NCBI RefSeq assembly: GCF_028583425.1
Contig: NC_072801.1
Span: 64,371,766-64,435,765 of the forward strand
DNA length: 64,000 nucleotides
Source: Eublepharis macularius
Taxonomy: Eukaryota > Chordata > Lepidosauria > Squamata > Eublepharidae
Direction of reading: 5' to 3'
Each line of letters begins with the position of its first letter. The first letter of the stretch is position 1. The notes beneath the pieces were generated by a model. The model saw nothing but the letters and a program-made list of their open reading frames with translations, was not told the DNA's origin and ran no database searches. Both the position numbers and the translations under genes were made by a program. Positions 1-10,521 of the stretch are shown one piece after another.

Positions 1-184
1 CACAGGTTGGACACTTGTCAGCTTCCCTCAAGTTTTGATGGGAAATGTAGGCATCCTAGTCTTGCAGCTTGGCTCTCTGACTGCTGTCCAATGGACTTTT
101 CAACTGTCACTTGTCCAACATTCCGTCAAGCTGCCTACATTTCCCATCAAAACTTGAGGGAAGCTGACAAGTGTCCAACCTGTG
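1..184. mobile_element. Short inverted-repeat DNA transposon (MITE-like)
   Basis: Bases 1-53 and 132-184 are exact reverse complements (53 of 53 by eye), separated by a 78-bp centre. The ends begin CACAGGTTGGACAC. Such a structure is typical of a small non-autonomous DNA transposon. The family is uncertain; hAT is possible from the CAGG-like end, but the left target duplication is outside the window. The perfect arms suggest a recent copy. It lies in the first intron of the SGLT-type gene. Confidence 0.75.
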
Positions 185-1732
185 CCTTTTGTCACTTGTA
201 GTTCTGCTCATAGATTAGGTCCGCTCAATTGGTCCATTTAGCTCAGAATCTGAGCTTTACAGAATCTACCCTGAAAAATTTGGCATATCAAAAACTCTTT
301 GAGCTTCCTTCAAAAGTCCTCTGATGTTTCACTTGAGAAGGAAACTCTAAATTCGCTTTGAATTTCAGTTAGCCAAAATTTTGACCGTAACTCTGCTCAG
401 TATCAGAACTGCCAATGTACAGCAGTAGTGTCTCTTGGATGGTTTAAGAGAAGTCTTTTCCCAGGCCTTCTAAGTGTTTTTGTTTTGGTATAATATGTGT
501 TTGTATAATACTGCAATCGTATATAGCGTCTCACCCATTTAAGTCCACTAAACTCAAGGGGAAGTGTAAGCCTGAGTGGTGAGGTACATTTGAATTTTTC
601 ATTCCTGGTGTTTTGACCTGAAAATCCTTATTTTGAGTTAACTTGTCCTCACCTCCCAAAAAAGATAGTGAACTATGCCAGGGCAGGACAAAGCCAGAGG
701 AAACTCTGGCGTAGGTCTGTAGCGGTTGGTCGTCTGACCTGTGTACAGGGGTGAAAGACTAATGGAACCATCTAGTAGCTGGTTCTCTCCGAAGTTTCCC
801 TCAGGATAGCTGGCACTTGTGACGGTGAGATTTTTAAAAAATCCATGATTCTTTTTTGTTTCCTGATGCTGAATATTCCTCATAAAATGTATCAATAATT
901 CAATGTTATTTATACATTGATCAACAGTAATATGGATTATACCTATATTATACATACAAATGATGCAGTTTATGTGTATAAATGTTATATAAATCACATA
1001 TTAAAACTATGCAATGTGCCTACGCAATATAAACAAATACACAGAACCGACAGTGATAAGTGGAGAATAAGACCATTTTCCAAAAGACAAAACAAAGATA
1101 AAAAGAAACTAAATAGGTACCACCCACTTATACTCATTAGGCTGTGGATAACAGAAGAACATGAAGTCCAGTATTTTAACATATTTCTCATGTTTGTGAA
1201 CTGGATTGTTACTAATGACATTTTGTGATGGAATAGCTCATTTTTCATGTAAGTTTCTGAAGACTTGACTAGTTACTTCTTCTTTAGCTTTCAAGTATTT
1301 TTCTGGATAGTCAGAGATATGAAGAGAATGGACAACTAGAAGTTAATGGTAGGAAATGTAAAAAAAGAGAAGGATACAGTGTGTTTGGAGCTGGACAGAG
1401 GAACAAATGAATTAGTAGGAAGGGGGGAAGTGTATAAGGGCAAGGTTGGGTAAATCAATATATGAAGAACATTGTGTAAAGAGCTAACTGACTGCTAGAG
1501 GCTTTTGGACAGAGTAGAATAAAACAAACCTGTGTAAACAATCTTTTTGTGGCAAACCTTTTGGGTCCTGGGTTTTAGGGTTTCTATTTATGATATCCAA
1601 TTCTAAGTAGGGCATTTAGCCCTATTTCAGCTTCTGTCTCTCTCCAATTGCCTCTTGCTTTCTTGGTGAGGAATATAGGCCCCTTCCTCCTTTTTTGAAA
1701 AGTGTTGCAATGCAGAAAGCCCCTCCACATAC
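185..1732 (-). other. Part of intron 1 of the SGLT-type gene
   Basis: This is intronic sequence downstream of exon 1 of the minus-strand SLC5 gene. I searched the minus strand for the expected second exon (NRGTVGGYFLAG-like) and did not see it, so exon 2 lies left of the window. Apart from the 28S fragment the stretch is AT-rich and shows nothing I can name. Confidence 0.6.
656..817 (+). pseudogene. 28S rRNA fragment (pseudogene)
   Basis: The segment reads like part of large-subunit rRNA: AGTGAACTATGCC, then GCCAGAGGAAACTCTGG, AGGTCTGTAGCGGT, GGTCGTCTGACCTG, GGTGAAAGACTAATGGAACC, ATCTAGTAGCTGGTTCTCTC and AAGTTTCCCTCAGGATAGCT. All are in the same order as vertebrate 28S rRNA. Compared with my memory of human 28S, about 15 bases are missing after GTAGCGGT and scattered substitutions are present. 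It is about 160 bp with no poly(A) tail. It is a dispersed rRNA fragment, not a working rRNA gene. Confidence 0.85.
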
Positions 1733-1843
1733 CCATAGCCCGACTCCAATGACCACAAGGAAGTAGAAGGAGATGACCGAAATGTCTGCTGGGTTGCTGA
1801 TCGATGCTTTCTGTAGCTCAGAGACCAGTGATTCCTGCTCCAT
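1733..1843 (-). CDS. SLC5A2: Sodium/glucose cotransporter, first coding exon (SGLT2-like), partial gene
   Basis: SLC5 proteins couple sodium and sugar uptake across the plasma membrane; SGLT2 is the main glucose reabsorber of the early proximal tubule. The exon encodes 37 residues starting MEQESLVSELQ and carrying NPADISVISFYFLVVIGVG, the start of the first membrane helix. From memory, human SGLT2 has [21 protein letters not shown] here, closer than SGLT1, SGLT4 or SGLT5. Translation ends GLW exactly at TGG|GTATGT, a good splice donor in phase 0, and SGLT genes end exon 1 at this point as I recall. The start is the only ATG in frame near the expected N-terminus. The remaining exons are off the left edge. 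SLC5 membership is firm; the paralogue is likely but not proven. Confidence 0.75.
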
Positions 1844-2407
1844 GTTGTGGTCTTAAGTTCCAGATTTTCCACAGCCAAGTGGGCAAAGCCAAGAAAGTGA
1901 CTGGGGCAGATTCTCAGAAGGAGTCCCCACGTGGATGGTTAATGAAAAACTTAGTCAGGGATTGGATGTGCAATTAACTTGGAGTGTACGTGAGGGGAAG
2001 GCTTACTTGAGAAGGTAGGAGGGGGGCACAGAGAGGTAGGAGAGGGCAGCACCCTAGAATCCTGTCCAAAGTTGCAACCTCCTTATGAACAGACATTCTG
2101 CTTTCAGTAGCTGCATAATAAGCAGCTATCAACTGCAACTCTTTCCTGGTCACTTTATCTCCGAGATAAAAAACCTTTGCCTGTTGATTTGTGCGTGTTC
2201 CCTTGACCTGAAAACCATGTTTTCAGTCTGTTGCTCTGAAGAAATCTAGCTTGGGTTAAGCCCTACTGCTTTCCCAGGAACTGTGAAATCCTGCTCTCTA
2301 TCCTCCCAGAGAACTCAACAATCCTGAACCTACTCTAGGATTTCACGATGTCAGTGGCTTTTGGGGGTTTAGCTTCCCTCTCAGAGAAAGTCAAAAATCT
2401 ATTCACA
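1844..2407. other. Upstream region of the SGLT-type gene, no other gene seen
   Basis: This stretch holds the 5' flank of the minus-strand SGLT exon and presumably its 5' UTR and promoter. Besides the HNF1-like sites I see no exon, CpG island or named repeat. Confidence 0.4.
1938..1978. promoter_or_regulatory. Two HNF1-like half sites upstream of the SGLT exon
   Basis: GTTAATGAAAAAC (1938-1950) resembles the HNF1 consensus GTTAATNATTAAC with two mismatches. ATTAAC at 1973-1978 gives a second GTTAAT half site on the minus strand. They lie 95-135 bp upstream of the start codon. HNF1A is known to control SGLT2 expression in mammalian kidney. No TATA box was seen. A weak motif-only call. Confidence 0.35.
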
Positions 2408-2490
2408 GTGGTGGGGATGATGGCTTGGTGGTACAGCATCTACTTTGCATGTCAAAAATCCTAAATTCACTCCCAGCCATCTCCAATTAA
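2408..2490 (+). repeat. tRNA-derived SINE fragment, Sauria type
   Basis: GGCTTGGTGGTACAGCATCT resembles the A-box region of squamate tRNA SINEs, followed by TTTGCATG and a degraded B-box region. It matches the head of the better preserved copies at 50908 (plus) and 22412 (minus). Confidence 0.5.
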
Positions 2491-2616
2491 AACATTAGAT
2501 AGCTGCAGAGGTTGATGGTGATAGCAACAATTCATTTGTATATTGCTCTGCTGGAGAGATTAGTGTCACACTCAGAGTGTTGTTATCCCTACAATACAGC
2601 TGGGGAGCTGGGGCGG

Positions 2617-3094
2617 AGAGTGGAAATACATGTTACTAGGTACCTAGGGATGCTCAAGTGAACCTCATTTCATGTGTCCCCCTGCTCCAACTTTCCATTC
2701 ATTCACTCGCGCAGTCACATTTCAATTTGCTCCACATGAGTACATTCCCGCGTTCGATATCAGTTCCTCCTCATCTGCTAAAAGTATCCCTGTTTCTTCC
2801 ACATCCATTCAATGGAGTGCAGATCTTGACAATTTCTCACACCTTAAAGAAATGCAAATTGGCAAGTCAAAGGAGCCCACAGTATTTGCTCTTGCAGCAA
2901 AAACAAGGCTGAATTGGCACTTTGCCCTCCGGACTCACTCACAGATGCCATCACACAAAGGGAGCTCCTGTGAAAGCGGCATTCACATGCGCCAAGCAAG
3001 AACATCCTACATGTGAATTGAGGAATACACATAAAATCCTGTACTTGAGCATCTCCAGGTGACCCACAACATGGATTTCCACTCTGAGAGCGTA
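2617..3094. mobile_element. Inverted-repeat element, copy 1 of a two-copy family
   Basis: The left end starts GAGAGTGGAAATACATG and runs to GATGCTCAAG. The right end, read in reverse, gives CAGAGTGGAAATCCATG and also runs to GATGCTCAAG, so imperfect inverted ends of about 45 bp bound the element. A second copy with the same ends and interior is at 32676-33021. No protein domain is recognisable. Probably a non-autonomous DNA transposon of unknown family. Confidence 0.6.
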
Positions 3095-3118
3095 CCCAAG
3101 GCCACCTGATGAGTTCCT

Positions 3119-3190
3119 GGCAGTAGTGGGATTCGAACCTGCAGAACACTGCATCGCAGCTCAATTACTTAACCATTTCATTACACCAGT
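3119..3190 (-). repeat. tRNA-like SINE head fragment
   Basis: On the minus strand the segment carries GGTTCGAATCCCACT, a strong tRNA B-box, preceded by TGGTGTAATG and GTTAAG. This matches the tRNA-derived head of a SINE rather than a folded tRNA gene. Confidence 0.55.
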
Positions 3191-3489
3191 TTTCACAGGA
3201 GATGTGAAAGACATTATCTTAAGACCCAGTAGGGCAGCTGCTGGTCACAGTACACTAGGCTGACCTCAGTAAACTCATGGTCTGATGCTTCATGCATGCA
3301 GTCCTGTGATCAGTACTGTCAATCTCCATAGGGCCTCTTGGCTCCAACTCTATATTCTTCAAACTCCCCTTGTGAACCACCAAGCATAGCCAAGTTCTGA
3401 CACACCAGGTGCTATTCCTTCCCTGCACCAGGCTCCGTCTCCTGAATCATGAGGAACCACCCCTTAGATCCCAGACGCCACCTCCTGAA
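3191..3489. other. Flank of the Ty3/gypsy insertion, nothing recognised
   Basis: Unique-looking DNA without an exon or named repeat. Its last five bases, CTGAA, are the left target-site duplication of the LTR element. Confidence 0.4.
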
Positions 3490-3907
3490 TGTCAGACTAT
3501 GGCTAAATAATGTCCTTCTCACAGGTTCCCCTTTGCAAGCAAACAAGAGTCCATTGTTTGAATAAGGAAACTTTACTGTAGAAATGGTTCATTATAGTCC
3601 ACTGTCCTGAATAGGAGACTCAGGATGGTACAAGATCATTGTTACCAATGAAGAGCAAAGCATGAGGTACAAAGTAACAATTCCCAGCTGCACCAGCCTC
3701 CCCCCATAGTTCTCAAAACAACATCTTTCAGTCTCGGGAAAGTTGCTCTCTCTCAAGGCCAATCCTCGGTGGAACGGTGTTAGACATAACAATCTCGCAT
3801 GGTGAGAAGTCGGCCTGGGAGCCGGTGCACCTGTGGGGAAAACACTTAAGCACTAGAAGCATTAGAAAATGGAGTCAGTACAGTTTACATATACACTGGA
3901 CCTGACA
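3490..3907 (-). repeat. 3' LTR of the Ty3/gypsy element
   Basis: 418 bp, starts TGTCAGACTATGG and ends CTGGACCTGACA on the plus strand; almost identical to 10104-10521. The polypurine tract AAGGGGGGCAGAA (minus strand) lies directly next to it at 3908-3920. Confidence 0.95.
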
Positions 3908-3918
3908 TTCTGCCCCCC

Positions 3919-6900
3919 TTAAAACAAACTCCCCCCCGGTTTGTATGGGTAGCGAGTATGAAAAGCTTTAGTTAATCTAGGAGCATGAACATGTACAGAG
4001 TTCACCCACTCGTCATAACCAGAATCAAAGTCCTTCCACCTAATGAGGTAAAAAAGCTGGTTACGTTTGAATTTAGAGTCCAGAATTTGTTGTACCTCAT
4101 AGTGTATTTGGTCATCCATTAGAGTTGGGATGGGTGGAGCTTTGACGTGCCATTTGTCATCAGTTGGGGCTCTTTTTAAGAGACTGACGTGGAATGTATC
4201 ATGAACATGGCGCAAATTTTTGGGTAAATTTACGGCAACAGTCACTTTGTTGATTACTTTGCGCACAGGAAAAGGTCCGAGGAACTTTAATGCTAGTTTG
4301 CGGCTGGTTTGGGCCAGTTTCAAATTCTTGGTAGAAATGTAGACATGATCTCCAGGATGTAAATCCCAACCGGCCGCACGATGGCGATCTGCGTATTTTT
4401 TGTAATCCTGCTTGGCTTTCTCGAGGTGTTGTTTTATAAGAGTCCATTGGTGAGCGGCCTCCCCCCACCATGAGGATACATCCGGCGAACTAGGGGAATG
4501 AAGAGGGGGAGCGTCCAGCGGGAAAGGGTTGAAGTGAGCTCCATATACAACCTTGAAAGGAGCCTCCCCAGTGGAAGCATGTACACTGTTGTTGTATGAG
4601 AACTGAGCTAGAGGGAGAAGGTCCACCCAGTTATCTTGTTGGAAATTAATGTAGCAACGAAGGAACTGCTCTAAGATCTGATTAGTTTTTTCGGATTGTC
4701 CATCGGTTTGTGGGTGGTGGCTTGAGCTGATTCCTTGTTCAATATTCAACATTTGTAAAAGCTCCCGCCAGAAGTTGGCAACGAACTGTCCGCCGCGATC
4801 CGAAATCACCTTGGACGGAAAAGAATGTAATTTTACGATGTGTTTCAAGAATAAATCCGCCAATTTTCGAGCAGTGGGCACAGCAGTACATGGAATAAAA
4901 TGCGCTTGTTTGGAGAACAGATCTACCACTACTAAAATGCAATTATGTCCTTTTGAATTGGGTAAATCAGTGATAAAGTCCATGGATATTATTTCCCAAG
5001 GTCGGCTAGGTGTTTCTAATGGTTGTAGGAGACCCGGAGGTTTCCCTTTCCGAGTTTTGGCGCTGAGGCAAATGGGGCAGGAACCAACATATTGAGAAAT
5101 GTCTTTGCGCATGCCCGGCCACCAGAATTGCCGTTGTATTAAATGTAACGTTTTTAGGTATCCATAATGACCGGCCGTGGGGGCATCGTGACATCGCTGT
5201 AAGACTTCCCGCCGGAGGCTGTCTGGGACATAAAATTTGGTTCCGGCTAGCCAATCCCCCTGTGGGGATTGAATCAGTTTAGTTTTGGGTGCTTTACCAC
5301 CCTCCTTTTCCACTTCAGCTTTAAGTTTCGTTTTCCATTCTTGGCTGTGCGGGAGGGGCTGGCTTGCTCGGCTGCGGGTAGTCACCACGCCTCCCAATTG
5401 CGTAGGTGAGAAGACTGTGTCTATAGTCTCCTCCCTTTTGCTTTTGTGTTGGGGCATGCGCGATAATGCGTCTGCAAGAAAGTTAGTTTTGCCCGGGAGG
5501 TAATTTAAAGTGAAAGTAAATTTGGAAAAGAATTCTGCCCATCGCAATTGTTTGGCATTTAGTCTGCGAGGGCTTCGAAGGGCCTCCAGATTTTTATGAT
5601 CAGTCCAAACTTTGAAAGGGTGCCTCGCCCCTTCTAGCCAATGCCGCCAGTTAGTGAGGGCTGCTTTGACAGCGAAGGCTTCCTTCTCCCATACATTCCA
5701 ATTCCTCTCAGCCTCAGAGAACTTCCTTGATAGGAATGCACAAGGCCGTAGCCTTTCATCCTCCCCCTTCTGCAATAATACCACTCCAATGGCAGTATCG
5801 CTGGCATCGACCTGTACTACGAAAGGACAGTTTTCGTTGGGGTGGGAGAGGACGGGTTCCGTAATGAACTGCCCTTTTAAGCATTCAAAGGCTGTTTGGC
5901 AATCGGATGTCCATTGTATTCTGGAGGAGGGTTTCTTCGCCTGGTCCCCCTTATTTTTGGTTTTTAATAGTTCTGTTAGGGGGAGCGTGATTTGCGCGAA
6001 GTTTGCAATAAAGTCTCTGTAAAAGTTGGCAAAACCCAGGAAGGACTGTAGTTCTTTACGGGTGGTGGGAGTTTGCCATTCTTGGATCGCTTGTATTTTA
6101 GATGGATCCATCTTCAAACCCTCTGAGGAAATACAGTAACCAAGGTAGGTGAGCTCGGTTTTATGGAATTCACATTTGGACAACTTGATGGGCAGTTTAT
6201 TTTTCATTAATGTAGCCAGAACTTTTTGGACTAGTTGAATGTGGTCTTCCTCGGTGTCTGAGTAAATTAACACATCATCAAGGTACACCACAACTCCTTT
6301 ATAGAGGAATTCATGTAAGACTTCATTTATCATGGACATGAAAACGGAAGGGGCTCCCGCCAAACCAAACGGCATAACTAAATACTCGAACTGTCCGAGG
6401 GGCGTATTAAACGCTGTCTTCCATTCATCCCCTGCCTTTATACGAACGTGGAAGTAAGCATCTTTCAAATCTAATTTCGTAAAGATCTTACCTTGGGCCA
6501 CGATGTTGAGAAGGTCTCGGATGAGCGGGATGGGATAGGCGTTGTTGGTTGACACAGCATTAAGTCCCCTAAAGTCCGTGCATAGCCGGAGTCCCCCATC
6601 TTTTTTCTTCACGAAGAGGACCGGAGCCGCATGGGGACTATTGGCTGGGCGGATGAATCCCCTTTGGAGATTGGTGTCGATGAATTTCCTGAGCTCTTCC
6701 CGTTCACGGGGATTCATAGGGTAGAGTCGGCCTTTGGGCAGTGAGGCCCCGGGTAATATCTCGACTGCGCAGTCGGTTCTTCTGTGCGGGGGTAAGGTAT
6801 TGGCTTCTTCTTCGGAGAAAGCGTTCAAGAAAGGCCAATAATATTCGGGTATTTGTTTTATGTCCTCCCGGGTGAGAAGAGCCTTTTCGGTGTGGGAGGG

Positions 6901-7400
6901 ATCACTGCCCCAATTTTGGTCCCATCGATGGGTTTTACAATTGGCGTGATTGAAGGTGACGCACCCTTCTGCCCAATTTATGTGGGGGTTGTGATCACAA
7001 AGCCACTTGCTGCCTAGAATTAACGGGTATTTGGCAGTAGAGCTGATGACGAAAGATCTTTTCTCCAAGTGTTGGCCCATGCCCGTGACCACTGGAATTG
7101 TTTCTGTGGTAACAGGGTTCATGTTAGTGCCATCCATTTGTTCAAAAATCACCGGGTTTTGCAATTCGCGGACTGGTAAGACCAGTCCATTGACTAGGGC
7201 TGGGGCGATGATGTCTCTCGAACAGCCCGAGTCGATGAGAGCTTGTACACGGATGTGCATCTTCCTCTCCGGGTTAAGCAAAGTCACAGGCATGAATAAT
7301 ATGGACCCAGGCGGCCGGTCCCGCGTAGGGACTGGCTTGGGGTGGATCTGTCGTTTGGGCCCTTTTACGACAGATCCATTTCGTTTCCCGACTGAGGGCT
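3919..7400 (-). other. pol region of the Ty3/gypsy element (PR-RT-RH-INT-chromodomain)
   Basis: Protease active-site motif DSG is near 7233. Reverse transcriptase has the YLDD box near 6285, preceded by DLKDAYFHV and the LPKGRLYPM start. RNase H carries QVDASDTAIG. Integrase has the HHCC zinc motif (HDAPTAGHYGYL...CPIC), then the catalytic blocks MDFITDLP, SDRGGQF and TDGQSEKTNQ. The C-terminus is a chromodomain (YEVQQILDS, YLIRWKDFDSGYDEWV), which in chromoviruses directs integration to marked chromatin. Treated as a fossil copy. Confidence 0.92.
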
Positions 7401-10101
7401 TTCTGGATTCCCCTCTACATTTGGGGAAGCGGGGTCGTATGATTTCTTCCGCCTCTAACCCCCTGTCTGAGGCAGGTCGCAGGGGAGCGCCGCGACCTCT
7501 GCCCGTTCTGGGAGCCGGTGTCGGGCGTTGGAATGGAGGAAATGGGGTAGGGGTTGGACGCCGTAGTTGGAGTGGAGGTCTTTGCACAGGCCGGTAGGGG
7601 CATTGTGCTGCAAAGTGACCGGCTTGTCCGCATTGCAAACACAACCCTTGCTGCCATCTAGCATCTCTCGCTCCGCGAGTTGCGTACCCAACACCCCGTC
7701 CTCCCTTCTGTAAAGTCAGAGGACGTCTTTGTCCCGTTTGCTGTTGTTGTTCAACCAAGCGGACTTCCAAAATGCGATTTTCAACTTCGCACGCGAGTTG
7801 GATCCACCCCAATAGAGTAGGAGGGTTGTCCTGCATAAGGGCTCTATCTAGAAGTCTCGGGTTCAGCCCTTGCTTGAACAGAATAATTTTGGTGGATTCC
7901 TCACACCTAGGGCATTTAGCAGCTAGTTGCCGGAATTTCGTAACATAGTCTCTTGCCGACATGCTGCCTTGTCTAATGGCTTGCAATTCTGTTCGGGCCC
8001 TAGTTTCCTCTAAGGGGTCTTCGTATTGTGCTCAAATAGCATCCACCAACCCCTGGAGAGTATTAAGTTCCGGGGCCCCAATATTGTATAGTCCTACATA
8101 CCAGTCTGCTGCTTTGCCTTGCAAACGAGAACCGAGATGCTCAATTTGGCTGGCCTCGGAACCAAAGAGGTGTCCCCACCGGTTGAAGAATTGTACTACC
8201 TGCACTAGGAAAAATCCCAGTTTTGAGGGATCCCCGTCAAAAGTAGCTTCTAGTTTCACCCAGCCCATGGGGAGGTCTTGTCTCGGAGCTGGTGCTGGGT
8301 AAAAGTCCATCGGAACCATCAATGGCCCTTGCGGCACGAGGAGGGGTTGTTGGGGCCATGGTTGTGGTAGCGGTGCTGGCTGTGCTGGCAGCGGTAGCCC
8401 CGGCTGGGCTGGTGGCGGCGGCACCGGCTGTGCTGGCGGCGGTAACACCGGCTGGGCTGGCGGCGGTGGTCTTGGTTGGGTTGGTGGCGGTAGTAACGGC
8501 TGGGCTGGAGGCGGAAACCGCGGCCGGGCTGGTGGTGGCAACACCGGAGGCGTCGGCAGTAGCGGTTGAGGTGGAGGTGGCCGTAGAGGTTGGGCCATGA
8601 TCGGCCGCTGAGGGGCGGGTCGGCGGGGTCGTAGTGGTATAGGCCCCACCGGTTGATTAGGAGGTGGTAATATTGGTTGGTCTAGAGGCAAACGTACCGG
8701 TTGCTGTAGAGGTATTAGTTGCGGTCGAAGCGGGAGGGGCCGCAGCGGCGAAGGCCTGATGGGTGCTGGGCCGCGCGGGCTTGCCCCTCCCGGCGTCGTT
8801 ACTCTGGGAAGCAGGGGCTGTTCCTGTGGCACTGGTAGACCTTCCCTTGGGATTTGCTGAATGGGAACAACTTCTGGCGGTTGGTGTGGCGATCCCTCCC
8901 TTGGAGGAGCCGGAGGCTCTTCTGACTGATCCGGCCGGACCGTTATTGGGGAAGCTGGAGGGGGTATCACTGGCAACGTGGTCGGACGGGTTGGCCTTTC
9001 CTCAACGTCTCTAGGCACCTCAGCTGGAGTATCTCCGGGAGGTGGATCTCCGTCCGGTCTAGGGGGTTCCGTTGGGGCTTCTCCATGCACCTCAACTGGA
9101 GTATCCCCGGGAGGCGGAACTTCATCCAGTCTAGGGAGTTCCGAGGTAGGTTTTCCCGGTTCTCCAGGATAGGTTTCCTCCTCTCCTTCCAATCTGGGAG
9201 GGTCGATCGGGCCTTCGCCAGTGAGGCGGGATCCTTCTTCACTCTCAGCAGGGTAACTTGAATGCAGCGGCTGCCACGGGACGATATCCCTCATATGGGG
9301 AATAACGCTTTGTAGTGTTGCTATTTGTACGGCCATCTCTTCAGGTGATGGTCTCTCGCCTGCTACCATCACCGAGAGCAGATGTATGGCATGAGCTAGG
9401 CTGTCCTCCATGTCGATCAATCTAGCTTCCAGCTGTTGGACTCGACTTGGACCCGATTGTCCCATCGTAGCACCTCCTGCGGCGGCGGCTACCGGGGAAA
9501 ACGGCCCCCAGGGTGGAGGGTCTCCCTGAACGTCTTGCGATCTCGCTGCTAGAATTCCTTTGGCTAGGCCCGTCACTGCCGAAATGCCGGAATCTACAGC
9601 AAGGGTGCGATTTTGCATCTGCACCCAACTTGATTCAGGAACCTCCTGTGGCTCCTTCCACTGGGCAAGTTCCGAATAATCCCAACTTAGGACGCCGCGG
9701 CGGGACGTATCCCATTCCGTGTGCTCGGTCGTTCTATTCCAAAACAGCCACGGTTGGCTGCTGTCAAATTCAGGGACTGTCTCTAGGCTCTGGCGCCCGT
9801 CCATGGATAACTGTTGGTGCACCCCACTGGCCCTGCGCTCCCTCGTTTCTCGGGGTCTGGGTCCCCACTCCGACGGTGTGGGTAACGAGAACAAAGGGAG
9901 GGTGGTGGCCGTCGGCCTTTCCCCTCCACGGCCGAGATCGATGAGAGGCGGGGTAGTAGTCGAAGCTCTGTTCCCCGTTGGTACAGGTTCCTGGGGTTGC
10001 ACTGGTTGTTCGTCGGGAGGCGCATACGGATCAAACAAAGGATCCCTGTCCGGGACTGCCTTGAATTCCGCTGGGCCCGACTCAGGCATGATTGGTAACA
10101 A
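7400..10101 (-). other. gag region of the Ty3/gypsy element
   Basis: The region encodes a capsid-type segment (FFLVQVVQFFNRWG, GKAADWYVGLYN) related to Ty3 and PEG10/RTL-type Gag, and a CCHC nucleocapsid knuckle (CLQCGQAGHFAAQC) near 7641-7600. Upstream is a long low-complexity stretch with tandem PPPAQP-like units around 8360-8620, unusual in length. About one break is apparent in this part. Confidence 0.85.
10091..10101 (-). other. Putative self-priming primer-binding site
   Basis: Two bases inside the 5' LTR the minus strand reads TTGTTACCAAT, an exact 11-nt complement of ATTGGTAACAA within the LTR (10263-10253). No tRNA-type TGG start is present. Tf1/sushi-group elements are known to prime reverse transcription with the 5' end of their own transcript over about 11 nt, so the LTR match probably marks the transcript start. 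Confidence 0.65.
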
Positions 10102-10103
10102 AA

Positions 10104-10521
10104 TGTCAGACTGTGGCTAAATAATGTCCTTCTCACAGGTTCCCCTTTGCAAGCAAACAAGAGTCCATTGTTTGAATAAGGAAACTTTACTGTAGAAATG
10201 GTTCATTATAGTCCACTGTCCTGAATAGGAGACTCAGGATGGTACAAGATCATTGTTACCAATGAAGAGCAAAGCATGAGGTACAAAGTAACAATTCCCA
10301 GCTGCACCAGCCTCCCCCCATAGTTCTCAAAACAACATCTTTCAGTCTCGGGAAAGTTGCTCTCTCTCAAGGCCAATCCTTGGTGGAACGGTGTTAGACA
10401 TAACAATCTCGCATGGTGAGAAGTCGGCCTGGGAGCCGGTGCACCTGTGGGGAAAACACTTAAGCACTAGAAGCATTAGAAAATGGAGTCAGTACAGTTT
10501 ACATATACACTGGACCTGACA
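10104..10521 (-). repeat. 5' LTR of the Ty3/gypsy element
   Basis: 418 bp, near-identical to 3490-3907, followed on the right by the target duplication CTGAA. In element sense (minus strand) the LTR carries ATTGGTAACAA at 10263-10253, complementary to the putative primer-binding site just inside the LTR. Confidence 0.95.

Larger units (their letters stand above)
3490..10521 (-). mobile_element. Ty3/gypsy chromodomain LTR retrotransposon (Tf1/sushi-like), nearly whole fossil
   Basis: A 7.03-kb element on the minus strand bounded by two 418-bp LTRs with TG...CA ends and flanked by the 5-bp duplication CTGAA. Parts in order: gag with a CCHC knuckle, protease, reverse transcriptase, RNase H, integrase, and a C-terminal chromodomain, which places it with vertebrate chromoviruses. 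A polypurine tract abuts the 3' LTR. The two LTRs differ at only about 2 of 418 positions by eye, so the insertion is young. It looks almost whole, with about one apparent break in the gag portion. Full-length chromodomain Ty3/gypsy elements are known from Anolis, so a squamate host fits. Confidence 0.95.

Noticed and set aside
638-997. 119-residue frame on the minus strand
   Set aside because: Its second half is the reverse strand of a 28S rRNA fragment.
1-1732. Second exon of the SGLT gene
   Set aside because: No NRGTVGGYFLAG-like coding segment with splice sites was found on the minus strand.
3119-3190. Functional tRNA gene on the minus strand
   Set aside because: Only head-like A and B boxes are present without a full cloverleaf; it fits a SINE head.
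5612-7597. Plus-strand frames of 136 and 196 residues across the gypsy element
   Set aside because: They are antisense shadows of the pol reading frame.
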